Assembly: GCF_000964225.1 (NCBI RefSeq)
Contig: NZ_BAMZ01000008.1
Location: 160,000 to 223,999, forward strand
Reading direction: 5' to 3'
DNA length: 64,000 nt
Source: Acetobacter syzygii
GTDB taxonomy: Bacteria; Pseudomonadota; Alphaproteobacteria; Acetobacterales; Acetobacteraceae
Position numbers and translations under genes: made by a program. The stretch's first letter is position 1; each line of letters begins with the position of its first letter. Below, one piece after another: positions 26,881-35,336 of this stretch. A model generated the notes under the pieces. It searched no databases. It was given only the letters and a program-made list of their open reading frames with translations, and was not told the DNA's origin.

Positions 26881-27942
26881 ATGAACACATTTTTCCGCCA
26901 GGATGCACCCGCCCTTGAACGGGACTGGGGTATTCATCTGAGTGGTGTCAGCCGGTATTTTTCCGAACTGGCGCAGGATGCAGCCTTGCCTGCCAGTAGT
27001 GCTGTAACCGCACCCAACAGCGGCATTCCCGCTCTGTTTACCACCTACACGGACCCGGTGGTTATTCGCGCGCTGGTCACACCCACCCGCTCGGAGGCCA
27101 TTTACGGCACTGCCCGCAAAGGCGACTGGACAACCGATACCGCGCAGTTCCCGGTTGTGGAACTCTCCGGTTATGCCGCAGCGTATGATGATTACAGCCC
27201 CGCTGGCACGGTAGAATCCAACGCCAACTGGGTACAGCGCCAGTCGTTTTATTACCAGACATGGACGCGCTGGGGCGAACGCGAGGTCGAGCGCATGGGG
27301 GCTGCCAGAATTGACTGGGTGAACCAGAAGAACCTTGCCTCCGCCTCCGTGCTGAACAGGAACCAGAACCAGATCAACCTGTTTGGTATTGCCGGGCTGG
27401 AACTGTATGGCGCACTGAACGACCCCAACCTGCCCCCCGCCATTGCCCCTACACCCAAATTTGCGGCCACTGGCACGGCAGCGGCAGGCAACACATGGGC
27501 GGATACAACAGACCCGGTTCAGATTTATGCTGATATTCTCAAGGCTTTTGGGGTTCTGTCCGCACAGATGGGGGGGAACCTCACGCTTGAAGCACCGCTC
27601 ACGCTGGTTATTCCCACCGAGCGGCAGCAGTGCCTGCTGTACACCAACAGCTATCAGGTCGCGCTGAGTGATCTGTTGAAGAAGAACCTGCCCAACCTGA
27701 GCATTCAAACCCTGCCAGAAGCAGGGGCCACATTAAGCGGTGGTCAGGCGACAACCACGTTAATGCAGCTTTTTGTGCGCGAGGTGGAAGGCCAGCAGTC
27801 CGTAACCACCGCCTTTACCGAAAAACTGCGCGCCCATGCCGTGGAGCGGTATTCTTCCAGCTTCCGGCAGAAAAAATCGCAGGGTACGTGGGGGACCATC
27901 TGGTTCTACCCGCAGGCCTGTGTGACCATGGCAGGGATTTAA
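26881..27942 (+). CDS. Major capsid protein (DUF2184 type)
   Basis: The 353-residue protein matches DUF2184 capsid proteins. It has an N-terminal arm, then TYTDPVVIRALVTPTRSEAI, WGEREVERMGAARIDWVNQK, and the C-terminal FTEKLRAHAVERYSSSFRQK and GTWGTIWFYPQACVTMAGI. It forms the icosahedral head. There is no separate scaffold gene, consistent with the protease carrying that role. Confidence 0.88.
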   Translation: MNTFFRQDAPALERDWGIHLSGVSRYFSELAQDAALPASSAVTAPNSGIPALFTTYTDPVVIRALVTPTRSEAIYGTARKGDWTTDTAQFPVVELSGYAAAYDDYSPAGTVESNANWVQRQSFYYQTWTRWGEREVERMGAARIDWVNQKNLASASVLNRNQNQINLFGIAGLELYGALNDPNLPPAIAPTPKFAATGTAAAGNTWADTTDPVQIYADILKAFGVLSAQMGGNLTLEAPLTLVIPTERQQCLLYTNSYQVALSDLLKKNLPNLSIQTLPEAGATLSGGQATTTLMQLFVREVEGQQSVTTAFTEKLRAHAVERYSSSFRQKKSQGTWGTIWFYPQACVTMAGI

Positions 27943-27947
27943 AGCAT

Positions 27948-28388
27948 ATGGCAGCAGCACCCAATACCCCCCGGACCAGTGCCACGGTTACGGTTATCTG
28001 CCGTATGCCCGCAGGGCTTGTGCTGGACCTGTACGATGTGGATGCACTGGCTGCACGGGCCAGTGCATCCACGCCGGTTATGGCCCCGCCCAGACCTGTC
28101 GCCAGTGTGCGGCTGAACGGGGCCAAGGCCGACCCGCGCTACCATGCGCGGGATAACCTGTTGCTGGGCATGGGCGGGCGCACGGAGGTGGATGCCAGCT
28201 TCTGGCAGGCATGGTGTGCGCAGAACCCGCATTTTCTACCCCTCAAAAACGGACTGATCTTTGCCCAGCCCCGTGCGGAGGATGCCGCTGCGGAACTGGC
28301 CGAGCGTGGCCAGCACCGTAGCGGGCTGGAAGGGCTGGAACCACAGGGCCTGCCCGGTGTAACCCCCTTTGCCAGGGATGTGGCCTGA
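27948..28388 (+). CDS. Head-proximal phage protein, unknown
   Basis: The 146-residue protein ([20 protein letters not shown]) begins with a beta-rich part ([12 protein letters not shown]). The second half holds [20 protein letters not shown], a stretch also seen in phage neck-region proteins, and an acidic helix rich in Ala and Glu. It starts 6 bp after the capsid gene and ends in the start of the next gene (TGATG overlap). A role in head completion fits the position. Confidence 0.65.
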   Translation: MAAAPNTPRTSATVTVICRMPAGLVLDLYDVDALAARASASTPVMAPPRPVASVRLNGAKADPRYHARDNLLLGMGGRTEVDASFWQAWCAQNPHFLPLKNGLIFAQPRAEDAAAELAERGQHRSGLEGLEPQGLPGVTPFARDVA

Positions 28389-28831
28389 TGGATGGTACCG
28401 CGCCTGCCGTGCCGGGCGTTGTGGTGTTTGACTACACGGCATGGTCCGCACGGTTTGCCGAACTGGCAGGCTATGTAGGGGCGGCGCAGGCACAGGCGTG
28501 TTTTGAGCAGGCAACACTTTACCTGCCCAACACGCCCGCAGGTCCGGTGCCAGATGTTGGCAGGCGGACTGTGCTGCTGGGCTTGCTGGTGGCCCATATT
28601 GCAACCCTTGGCCTGCCACAGGAGCAGGGCGGTATGGGGGGGCTGGTCGGGCGTGTGAGTGCGGCCAGCAGGGGGAGTGTGTCGGTAACAACCCATTATG
28701 GCTCCCAGCCAGAGCGGGCTGAGTGGTTTGCACAAACCCAGTATGGAGCCTCCTTCTGGGCCGCTACGCGGGGCCTGCGGCAGGCACGCTATGTGCCCGG
28801 TGGACCGCAAATGCCACGTATATGGCCCTGA
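28388..28831 (+). CDS. Head-tail connector (DUF4054 type)
   Basis: The 147-residue protein has the DUF4054 layout: [40 protein letters not shown], and the C-terminal [24 protein letters not shown] in pieces. Such proteins form the gp6-like connector ring under the portal. It overlaps the previous gene by one base. Confidence 0.8.
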   Translation: MDGTAPAVPGVVVFDYTAWSARFAELAGYVGAAQAQACFEQATLYLPNTPAGPVPDVGRRTVLLGLLVAHIATLGLPQEQGGMGGLVGRVSAASRGSVSVTTHYGSQPERAEWFAQTQYGASFWAATRGLRQARYVPGGPQMPRIWP

Positions 28832-28856
28832 TTTTTCCATAACCGGGAGTTCCGTT

Positions 28857-29237
28857 GTGCAGATTTTTGCTCTGGCTGGCCGGCTGACCCGTGCAGTCAA
28901 CCCCTGTGTTGCGGCAACCCTTATGGCCAGCACAGGCAGCGTAACCAATGCCGATGGCACGCAAACCCCGACCTACACCCCCCTGCCCGTGCAGGTGGAA
29001 GTGCAGGCACTGGCAGGGGAGGACCTTCAGCAGGTGCAGGGGCTTGCCCGGCAGGCGGACAGGCGCGTGGTGTACGTGCCTGCCACCGTACACGCCCTGA
29101 ACAGACCGTTGCAGTGCGGAGGCGATATTTTGCAGTTTTATGGAGCGGACTGGCTTGTTACCCAGTCCCTTGAACAGTGGGGGGAGGGCGAATGGTCGAA
29201 GGTGCTGGTAACACGCCAGAACAGCCCGGTTGCGTAG
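28857..29237 (+). CDS. Head-tail completion protein, unknown family
   Basis: The 126-residue protein probably starts at GTG 28857 after GGGAG. It reads V/MQIFALAGRLTRAVNPCVA and then LPVQVEVQALAGEDLQQVQG. The C-terminal GGDILQFYGADWLVTQSLEQ resembles neck and tail-completion proteins of contractile phages. It overlaps the next gene by 46 bp. Confidence 0.65.
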   Translation: MQIFALAGRLTRAVNPCVAATLMASTGSVTNADGTQTPTYTPLPVQVEVQALAGEDLQQVQGLARQADRRVVYVPATVHALNRPLQCGGDILQFYGADWLVTQSLEQWGEGEWSKVLVTRQNSPVA

Positions 29238-29752
29238 CAACCCCCACAGATGCACAGATTTACAGTGCGGTAAGGAACTGGCTGCTGGCCCTGCTCCCAG
29301 CCGGTGTGCAGGTGGTGCAGGGCCAGCAGAACCGTGTGGCGTCCCCCCCAGTGCCTTTTGTTACCCTGACCATTACCCGGCGTACCCGGCTTGCCACCAA
29401 TAGCTGGTCGTACACCCCCACCACGCGGGAGGTATGCGAACCTGTGGAACTGGGCTTGCAGCTTGGTCTGTTTGGCCCACAGGCTGGCGGATACGTGCAG
29501 GCCATTACCGCCCTGTGGCGCGACCCGCAGGCCGTTGCGTTTTTTGCGCCCCTGCCGTTCCAGCTTGTGCCGCTGGATGTGGGGCCACCATGCCAGTCCG
29601 AATTCCGGGACGGCGAACACCAATACGAACAGAACTGGAGCGTGGACCTGCACATGCAGGTCACATTCCGGCTGAGCATTGCTCAGGATTTTGCAACAAC
29701 CCTTTCGGTCACTGCCCTGTCGGCAGATGTGACCGCCCCGCCAGAGGAGTAA
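29192..29752 (+). CDS. Phage neck terminator protein (gp12-like, LIC_12616 type)
   Basis: The 186-residue protein contains the family's pattern: [34 protein letters not shown], then [20 protein letters not shown] and [16 protein letters not shown]. Neck terminator proteins close the tail tube at the head-proximal end. The start at ATG 29192 lies within the previous gene. Confidence 0.75.
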   Translation: MVEGAGNTPEQPGCVATPTDAQIYSAVRNWLLALLPAGVQVVQGQQNRVASPPVPFVTLTITRRTRLATNSWSYTPTTREVCEPVELGLQLGLFGPQAGGYVQAITALWRDPQAVAFFAPLPFQLVPLDVGPPCQSEFRDGEHQYEQNWSVDLHMQVTFRLSIAQDFATTLSVTALSADVTAPPEE

Positions 29753-29756
29753 CGCT

Positions 29757-30920
29757 GTGGCTGGCATTCCCATTTCCACCATTGTTAAGGTCACCCCCGG
29801 TGTACTTGCCGCCGGAGGCAGCCTGAACGCCCTGACCGGCCTTGTACTCAGCATCAATGTGGCTGCCGTACCGGCTGGCACGGTCCGGGCTTTTACTACT
29901 GCGGCCGATGTGGGCGCGGCATTTGGCACCGAGTCCGTAGAATACACGATGGCCTGCGTCTATTTTGCAGGGTACACCAATGCGGTCATGACCCCCGCCC
30001 GCCTGCTGTTTGGCGGTTATGCAAACCCCACAACCACCTCCACCGTGGCAGAGCAGATGGATGCACTGCGGGCGGCCAATGCCACATGGAACGGCTTTGC
30101 CCCGGCGTTTGAGCCGGTTCTGGCCGACAAGCAGGCCATGGCCGAATGGGTGGCGTTGCAGAACAATACCCTGTGGGGCGTGCTGTGGGATACAGACGTG
30201 CAGGCCACAACCCAGAAAAGCGGGAGCGCATTTGGTGTATGGCTTAAAAACCAGAACCTGAGCGGCGTAAGCGTTGTGTACAACGACCCGCTCTCCGCTG
30301 CCTTGTGTCTGGGGTGGATGGCGTCCCTCTCCTTTGGCACCACGGGTGGGCGGCAGACACTGGCCATGGTGCAGGATGCCTCGGGCCAGGTTATCCCGCC
30401 GGTGGCCGATGGTGGCATGGCCGCAACATTGCTCGATAATGGCTACAATTTTTATGGTGCTTATGCCAATGCAACCAGCACCTTCCAGTTTATGCGGCCC
30501 GGTTGTGTATCTGGCCCGTTTTTGTGGGCGGACAGTTACATCAACCAGATCTGGCTCAATGCCAGCCTCACATCGGACCTGATCACCCTTTTGCTCAACA
30601 CCGGGCAAATTCCATACAATACGGAAGGCGATACGCTGGTGGCCGCCAGTGTGCAGGCAACCATTACACAGGCGCTGGATTTTGGGGCCATCCAGCCCGG
30701 TGTGGTGTTGAGCACAACGCAAAAACAGCAGATTAACAACGCATCTTCCGTTGCTACGGCGGCAGATAGCGTGGCTACGCGGGGGTGGTACTTCCAGCCC
30801 AATGTTGCCACAGCTGCGGCGTCCTACCGTGTTGCACGCACAACGCCCCCCGCCCGCCTGTGGTACGCGGATGGGCAGAGCGTGCAGGCCATTACCCTGA
30901 ACAGTGTTGAGGTGCAGTAA
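29757..30920 (+). CDS. Contractile tail sheath protein (DUF3383 type)
   Basis: The 387-residue protein starts at GTG 29757 ([18 protein letters not shown]). It shows DUF3383 sheath features: [58 protein letters not shown] and RGWYFQPN. Sheath subunits wrap the tube and contract to drive injection. Its presence defines the phage as myovirus-like. Length is in the family range. Confidence 0.88.
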   Translation: MAGIPISTIVKVTPGVLAAGGSLNALTGLVLSINVAAVPAGTVRAFTTAADVGAAFGTESVEYTMACVYFAGYTNAVMTPARLLFGGYANPTTTSTVAEQMDALRAANATWNGFAPAFEPVLADKQAMAEWVALQNNTLWGVLWDTDVQATTQKSGSAFGVWLKNQNLSGVSVVYNDPLSAALCLGWMASLSFGTTGGRQTLAMVQDASGQVIPPVADGGMAATLLDNGYNFYGAYANATSTFQFMRPGCVSGPFLWADSYINQIWLNASLTSDLITLLLNTGQIPYNTEGDTLVAASVQATITQALDFGAIQPGVVLSTTQKQQINNASSVATAADSVATRGWYFQPNVATAAASYRVARTTPPARLWYADGQSVQAITLNSVEVQ

Positions 30921-30922
30921 CC

Positions 30923-31357
30923 ATGGCGCTCGATATTTCGGCAGCCAATGCCATTTTTACCATTACGGTGCCGGGGCTTTATAATGCGCCTGTCACACTC
31001 AAGAACTTTGCGACCGACCATGCGTGGGACGTAGGGGCACAACACTGCGCACAGACCCAGATGTCGATCGATGGGTACCTGAACGCGGGTTTTGTGCCCG
31101 AGCCTGTGGACCAGACCATTGTGCTCTCGGCTGCGAGCGAGAGCGTTCTGGTGTTTGAGGCCATTATGACCGCCCAGCAGACCGCACGCACGCTCTACCG
31201 TTTGGGGGGAGAAATTACCCTGACCTCCACAGGCCGCAAATACACCATGGTCAATGGCGTGTTGCAGGCTATGGCGCCCATGCCCGGTGCGGGGCGGATG
31301 CTGGGAGACCGGCATTTTTCCATTCTGTGGCAGGCTATTTACCCGGCGGGGCTGTAA
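30923..31357 (+). CDS. Tail tube-type structural protein (DUF3277, KPP10 ORF10-like)
   Basis: The 144-residue protein (MALDISAANAIFTITVPGLY) matches DUF3277: LKNFATDHAWDVGAQHCAQT, SIDGYLNAGFVPEPVDQTI and the C-terminal DRHFSILWQAIYPAGL. It would form the inner tail tube under the sheath. It follows the sheath by 2 bp, and the stop overlaps the next start (TAATG). Confidence 0.82.
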   Translation: MALDISAANAIFTITVPGLYNAPVTLKNFATDHAWDVGAQHCAQTQMSIDGYLNAGFVPEPVDQTIVLSAASESVLVFEAIMTAQQTARTLYRLGGEITLTSTGRKYTMVNGVLQAMAPMPGAGRMLGDRHFSILWQAIYPAGL

Positions 31358-31848
31358 TGGCAATCCGGCAGGTGAGCGTGACCGTTCCCATGGAAGGGGC
31401 GGATAAGGGCAAAACATTTGTTATTACCCGTATGTCCGCCATGGAGGCGGACCAGTGGGGGCGGCATTGCCTGCAGGCGGCCATTGCCTCGGGCGCGGAT
31501 ATTCCTGGCCTGGAGGAAGATGCGGGGCTTGCGGGCCTTGCCGCCGTGGGCATTGGCATTTTTGGGGCCATGGACCCCGCGCGGATGGATGGGCTGCTGG
31601 CCCGCCTTATGCAGTGCGTAACGGTGCAGCCAGACCCCCGCAACGCGGCGGTGCGCCGCCCGCTTGATGAGAGCGATCTGGAAGAAATTCCCACAGTTGG
31701 CTGGCTCCAGAAGGAAGCATTTGCCCTGCATGTGGATTTTTTCAAGGGCGTCGGGCCGTTGTTTTCCCTTCTGTCGGCGCTGCTGCACAGCGGAACCAGC
31801 GTGCCCTTGCCCGATGCCCCAATATCAACGAGCGATATGCGCTGGTGA
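31357..31848 (+). CDS. Tail assembly chaperone-like protein
   Basis: The 163-residue protein lies in the usual chaperone slot between tube and tape measure. It has an N-terminal beta part (VSVTVPMEGADKGKTFVITR), an acidic helical middle (DIPGLEEDAGLAGLAAVGIG) and a helical C-terminus (GWLQKEAFALHVDFFKGVGP). Its stop codon overlaps a second short frame (TGATG), the arrangement expected for a G/GT-type pair, either re-initiated or fused by frameshift. Confidence 0.6.
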   Translation: MAIRQVSVTVPMEGADKGKTFVITRMSAMEADQWGRHCLQAAIASGADIPGLEEDAGLAGLAAVGIGIFGAMDPARMDGLLARLMQCVTVQPDPRNAAVRRPLDESDLEEIPTVGWLQKEAFALHVDFFKGVGPLFSLLSALLHSGTSVPLPDAPISTSDMRW

Positions 31849-31952
31849 TGATGGAAGGGCTGGCCAGCCTGCATGACCTCCAGAGTGTGTATGACAGCGA
31901 GGATTTTGAAAACCTGCTGGAGCTTGCTCTGGTCAAACGATTTAACAGGTAA
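31848..31952 (+). CDS. Short 34-residue ORF in the chaperone GT position
   Basis: The frame starts at ATG 31848 (second ATG 31851) inside the stop of the chaperone gene. It encodes EGLASLHDLQSVYDSEDF plus a helical end (ENLLELALVKRFNR). Codon use is phage-like and the product is acidic and helical. In many contractile phages a small gene here is either a separate protein (DUF6889-like) or the T part of a chaperone made by ribosomal frameshifting. The next gene starts 5 bp later. Confidence 0.6.
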   Translation: MMEGLASLHDLQSVYDSEDFENLLELALVKRFNR

Positions 31953-31957
31953 ATGCA

Positions 31958-33346
31958 ATGGCAACGCTTACACAATGGCTTGCCTCCACGTTGGCGCGTG
32001 CTTCCACACAGGGGGGAGCGCAGGCGGGTCACGCAGGGGGTATGGCGGAGGTCGCCCGTATGCGGGCCGTGCTGTCCGTGCTGGTGGGGGCTTCTTTTAC
32101 GCCTGTGCTGCATGGCGGCGGGGCGGATGGGCATACGGCGCTGGCAGCCCTTGTTTCCGCCATTCTGGCTGGTTTGCGGGCAGACCCACCTGCGGTGGAG
32201 GGTGTGCCCGCACGGGTGGTGGGGCGGCGGATTATGCGCCCCATTATGCGTGCAGGGCCCACAGCCCCCATCCACCAGCGGCAGCGTGCGGCGGTGGATG
32301 CACCCTACAGGGCGGAGGAAGGCAGCGGATCAGCCCAACATCTGTGGCCCCGTTCCGCCCCGCCAGCCCGGACCGGGGCCGAGGGGCGGAGGAGGCCCAG
32401 ACCCCTCCACCCAACCCGCACCAGAGCAGCAGGGGACCACGCACCAGACGACCAGAGTGTGGAAGATGGTGCAGCAGGGCGTTCCCCCGCAGCTGGGGGG
32501 AAGGCAGCGGAGCCTGTGGCAAAAACGGGGGAAGCCCCGCTGCCCCGGCAGGCCCATGCAGGGCGGCTGCGCCGTAGGGCTGTGGGCCATGCGCGCACCA
32601 TGCCTGCACGTGTGCTACCCGTGGGGCTGGCGCGGCAGGGTTTGGTATGGGCAGCGGTGCTGCAACCCGGCACAGGGGATGCGCATGAGCAGGCCAATGG
32701 GGCCGCCAGTGGGGCAACCAGTGGGCGCGTATATGGGCCCGCGGGCCATGGAGGGCGCTGGCCCGGAGTTTTGCACACGGGGGCTGGGGGAACAGGCACC
32801 GGGGGAATGGTGCAACGCCCTTGGGGCGATCCGGGGCACCATGCCGTGGCCATGCTGTTTGGCCATGCGGCTGTGGCGCATGAACCAGACCGGAGGGGGC
32901 AGAAAACCATGCGTCAATTTTTGGCTTCTTATGCCGCTTTGCCCCGGCAGGGCTTATCGTCCGCTCCGGCGTTTATGCTTGCGCCCACTTTGGCGGCCGC
33001 TCTTGTGGCGGCCTACGGTGCGGAGCAGGGCAGGGCCTCTGGCCTTCCCCCCCGTAGCCTGAATGAAAAAAGACCTTCTGCGGGGCAGAAGCCACAGGGA
33101 ATGAATGGCGCAGGTCTGGCGCAGCCTGCTCCGTGGGGGATGGACTACCTGCGTGCGACCGCAAATGCCGTGCAGGTCGCCAGTATGGCAGCAGCCCCCG
33201 CACAGGTGCAGCCCGGCCCGGCCGTGCAGGCCCACATTACCGTTAACGCCAGCGGCAGCACGCCACAGGCCATAGGGGATGAGCTGGAGCGGCGCATGGG
33301 CACACTGCGTATGCAGGCGCGGCAGGCCAATCTGGGGCAGTTCTAG
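31958..33346 (+). CDS. Tape measure protein (short, low-complexity)
   Basis: The 462-residue product occupies the tape measure slot. Its C-terminus is family-like: VQAHITVNASGSTPQAIGDE and LERRMGTLRMQARQANLG. The middle (about 90-300) is a low-complexity R/G/P/H/A stretch without the long helices and hydrophobic segments usual in tape measures. Another long frame (31953-33062) overlaps it out of phase. The gene may be partly degenerate or fast-evolving. Its length would set a short tail. Confidence 0.6.
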   Translation: MATLTQWLASTLARASTQGGAQAGHAGGMAEVARMRAVLSVLVGASFTPVLHGGGADGHTALAALVSAILAGLRADPPAVEGVPARVVGRRIMRPIMRAGPTAPIHQRQRAAVDAPYRAEEGSGSAQHLWPRSAPPARTGAEGRRRPRPLHPTRTRAAGDHAPDDQSVEDGAAGRSPAAGGKAAEPVAKTGEAPLPRQAHAGRLRRRAVGHARTMPARVLPVGLARQGLVWAAVLQPGTGDAHEQANGAASGATSGRVYGPAGHGGRWPGVLHTGAGGTGTGGMVQRPWGDPGHHAVAMLFGHAAVAHEPDRRGQKTMRQFLASYAALPRQGLSSAPAFMLAPTLAAALVAAYGAEQGRASGLPPRSLNEKRPSAGQKPQGMNGAGLAQPAPWGMDYLRATANAVQVASMAAAPAQVQPGPAVQAHITVNASGSTPQAIGDELERRMGTLRMQARQANLGQF

Positions 33347-33421
33347 GCTTTGTGCCCGGTTGGGGCGGGTTTGTGGGGTATGGCTATTCTGGTGCGGGGC
33401 AATCTGGTTTATGGTTTGCCC

Positions 33422-34177
33422 ATGCGTGTGTTTTTAGCTTTTGTGGCATGGTGTTTTTGTGTTTCTCCCGTTCTGGCGGAAGAACAGCAGTGCGATGCGT
33501 TCGGGGTTGGTAACCGCCTGCCCGTACTGACCCGCCCTGCGCTGGAGCAGGGAACAACCCTGTTGTGCAATAGCGGGTATGCGGCCCTTGCCTCGACCGT
33601 ATCGCACGGTCCGCTCTGGGTGGCGGAGCATTTGCGCGCGCAGGATCTGGCGCAGGCGGCTCAGGTGCCGCGTTCGGGGCATTTTTATGCAGACCCCCGA
33701 TGGCCCGGTGGCGCGGAACTGAGCGATTACCGCCGCTCCAAACCCTACGAACGCGGGCATATGGCCCCCAGTGGCGACCAGCCAAACGCGCAGGCACAGG
33801 CCCAGACCTATGCCCTGTCCAACATTGTTCCGCAGGCTTCCGTGCTGAACAAGGGAATATGGGCACGGCTGGAAAAGCGCGTGCGCCTGCTGGCCCGCAG
33901 GGAGGGCACCTTATACGTGGTGACCGGGCCTGCTTTTCATTTACGGCCCATTGCCACTGTGGGGCATGACCATGTGTATGTGCCCAGTTCGGTCTGGAAG
34001 GCGGTTTACGCGCCTGCGCGCAACAGGGCAGGGGTTTATGTGTGCAAGAACGTGCCTGTTCACCCCCATTGCGACCAGGTGACGGTGCAAACCCTCATCC
34101 GCAATGTGGGGGTGGACCCGTTTCCCGCTGTTTCGGACCCGGTCAAGGCGCAGGCGTGGCGGCTGCCCGCGCCATAG
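33422..34177 (+). CDS. Secreted DNA/RNA non-specific endonuclease (NUC1 type)
   Basis: The 251-residue protein has a signal peptide (MRVFLAFVAWCFCVSPVLA, cut before EEQQC) and a beta-beta-alpha-metal nuclease domain. The catalytic His113 lies in the ERGHMAPSGD motif (usually DRGH). Metal-binding Asn143 and the W/E pair lie in LNKGIWARLE. Two early cysteines (C24, C49) could form a disulfide outside the cytoplasm. The key residues are complete, so the enzyme should be active. It sits among tail genes but has its own terminator 35 bp downstream, so it looks like inserted cargo (a moron). Confidence 0.85.
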   Translation: MRVFLAFVAWCFCVSPVLAEEQQCDAFGVGNRLPVLTRPALEQGTTLLCNSGYAALASTVSHGPLWVAEHLRAQDLAQAAQVPRSGHFYADPRWPGGAELSDYRRSKPYERGHMAPSGDQPNAQAQAQTYALSNIVPQASVLNKGIWARLEKRVRLLARREGTLYVVTGPAFHLRPIATVGHDHVYVPSSVWKAVYAPARNRAGVYVCKNVPVHPHCDQVTVQTLIRNVGVDPFPAVSDPVKAQAWRLPAP

Positions 34178-34211
34178 GCGGCCTGTATGGCCAGATCATA
34201 CCGTACAGCAC

Positions 34212-34234
34212 GCGGCCTTATGGCCGCTTTTTTT
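34212..34234 (+). terminator. Intrinsic terminator after the nuclease gene
   Basis: GCGGCC / GGCCGC with a TTAT loop is followed by T7. It separates the nuclease from the baseplate genes and is the second of the four phage late-region hairpins. Confidence 0.85.
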
Positions 34235-34316
34235 GTGCCTGTTTTTTGTGCCCGGCCCCGCTGCACAATACCCCGCATGATTACCACACATGATTACAGG
34301 GATGGAGTTTGCCATC

Positions 34317-35030
34317 ATGCCATTGCTACCCGTCAGTCTTCCTTCGGTATGGGATGTTCCCGTGGCTGTGGGGGTGCCTGCCCTGCTGGGCCAGTCCGCC
34401 AGAGCGGGGGAGGTGGCCTCTGCGTCCGCAGCGGTTGCCTCCGCGTTTGATGCCGCTCTTCTGGCACAGGCCGAGCGCCAGTGGGGCATTTTTACAAACG
34501 ATAACAGGCCCGTCCTTACATCGGGGCATGTGCGCGCGCTGGGGGTGCAGAGCCAGTGCCAGATTGCCAACGCACCGCTGGAGGATGGATCCTTCCTCTC
34601 CTACAACAAGGTGCGGGTACCGGGTTTGTACGAGGTGGAAATGCTGTGCGATGGTTCCAGTATGGAACTGGGGAGTGCCAGCGCACTGGGGGACCTGCTG
34701 GGTGGTCTGGGGTTTGATGGTTTTTCCAGCACATTGCAGACACGCTCGCTGTTTATGGCGGCATTGGATAGTCTGGTTGCAGATCTTGGGCTTTACCACA
34801 TTGTTATGCCCGAAGCCGTTTATGCCAATGTGAACGTAACCGGCTACCGGCTCCGGCGTGAGGTCCATCAGGGTGTGACCCTGCTGCTGGCCGAACTGAG
34901 CGTGCAGGAGGTGCGGCTGGGTGCCAGCGCTACCGTAGCGGGCACGGCCTACCCACAGGGGCAGGCCGTGCGCAATGGGGGGCATGTGCAGGCACTTGCG
35001 TCCAATATGGACGTAACGGGGTACCAGTAA
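34317..35030 (+). CDS. Baseplate protein, tail-hub region
   Basis: The 237-residue protein probably starts at ATG 34317 (MPLLPVSLPSVWDVPVAVGV) after GGAG. ATG 34290 would add nine residues. It has a beta-rich core (VLTSGHVRALGVQSQCQIAN, FLSYNKVRVPGLYEVEMLCD) and the C-terminal YRLRREVHQGVTLLLAELSV. Its slot, directly before the plug gene, is that of a phage KPP10/Pam3-type baseplate protein. Confidence 0.6.
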   Translation: MPLLPVSLPSVWDVPVAVGVPALLGQSARAGEVASASAAVASAFDAALLAQAERQWGIFTNDNRPVLTSGHVRALGVQSQCQIANAPLEDGSFLSYNKVRVPGLYEVEMLCDGSSMELGSASALGDLLGGLGFDGFSSTLQTRSLFMAALDSLVADLGLYHIVMPEAVYANVNVTGYRLRREVHQGVTLLLAELSVQEVRLGASATVAGTAYPQGQAVRNGGHVQALASNMDVTGYQ

Positions 35031-35336
35031 ATGGCAGTTGTTATTCCTTTAAGCGCTGTTGCTTACCAGAGCCTGCGGGTTCCCCTTTCTGGCTATGCCG
35101 TGCGGCTGGACCTGCAACAGCGCGCAACCGGGCTGTATGCTTCCCTCTGGCTGGATGACCAGCCCGTGCTGGCTGGTGTGCTGTGCCAGGACCGCACATG
35201 GCTTGTGCGCAAAACCCCCAGCGCCCTGCCCGGAGATCTGGCCTTTGCCGATACACAGGGCACGCAGGACCCGGATTACAGCGGGCTGGGCAGCCGGTTT
35301 GTGCTTGTTTATGCGGAGGGCAGCCATGTTGGATAA
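35031..35336 (+). CDS. Baseplate plug protein
   Basis: The 101-residue protein (MAVVIPLSAVAYQSLRVPLS) matches the plug family of Pam3-like phages: VRLDLQQRATGLYASLWLDD and a C-terminal SGLGSRFVLVYAEG. The plug closes the tube above the spike. It begins right after the preceding stop and overlaps the hub gene by 11 bp. Confidence 0.7.
   Translation: MAVVIPLSAVAYQSLRVPLSGYAVRLDLQQRATGLYASLWLDDQPVLAGVLCQDRTWLVRKTPSALPGDLAFADTQGTQDPDYSGLGSRFVLVYAEGSHVG

Noticed and set aside
31953..33062. 369-codon frame overlapping the tape measure
   Set aside because: It lacks the conserved tape measure C-terminus and ends before it. Kept only as a point in the finding on this region.
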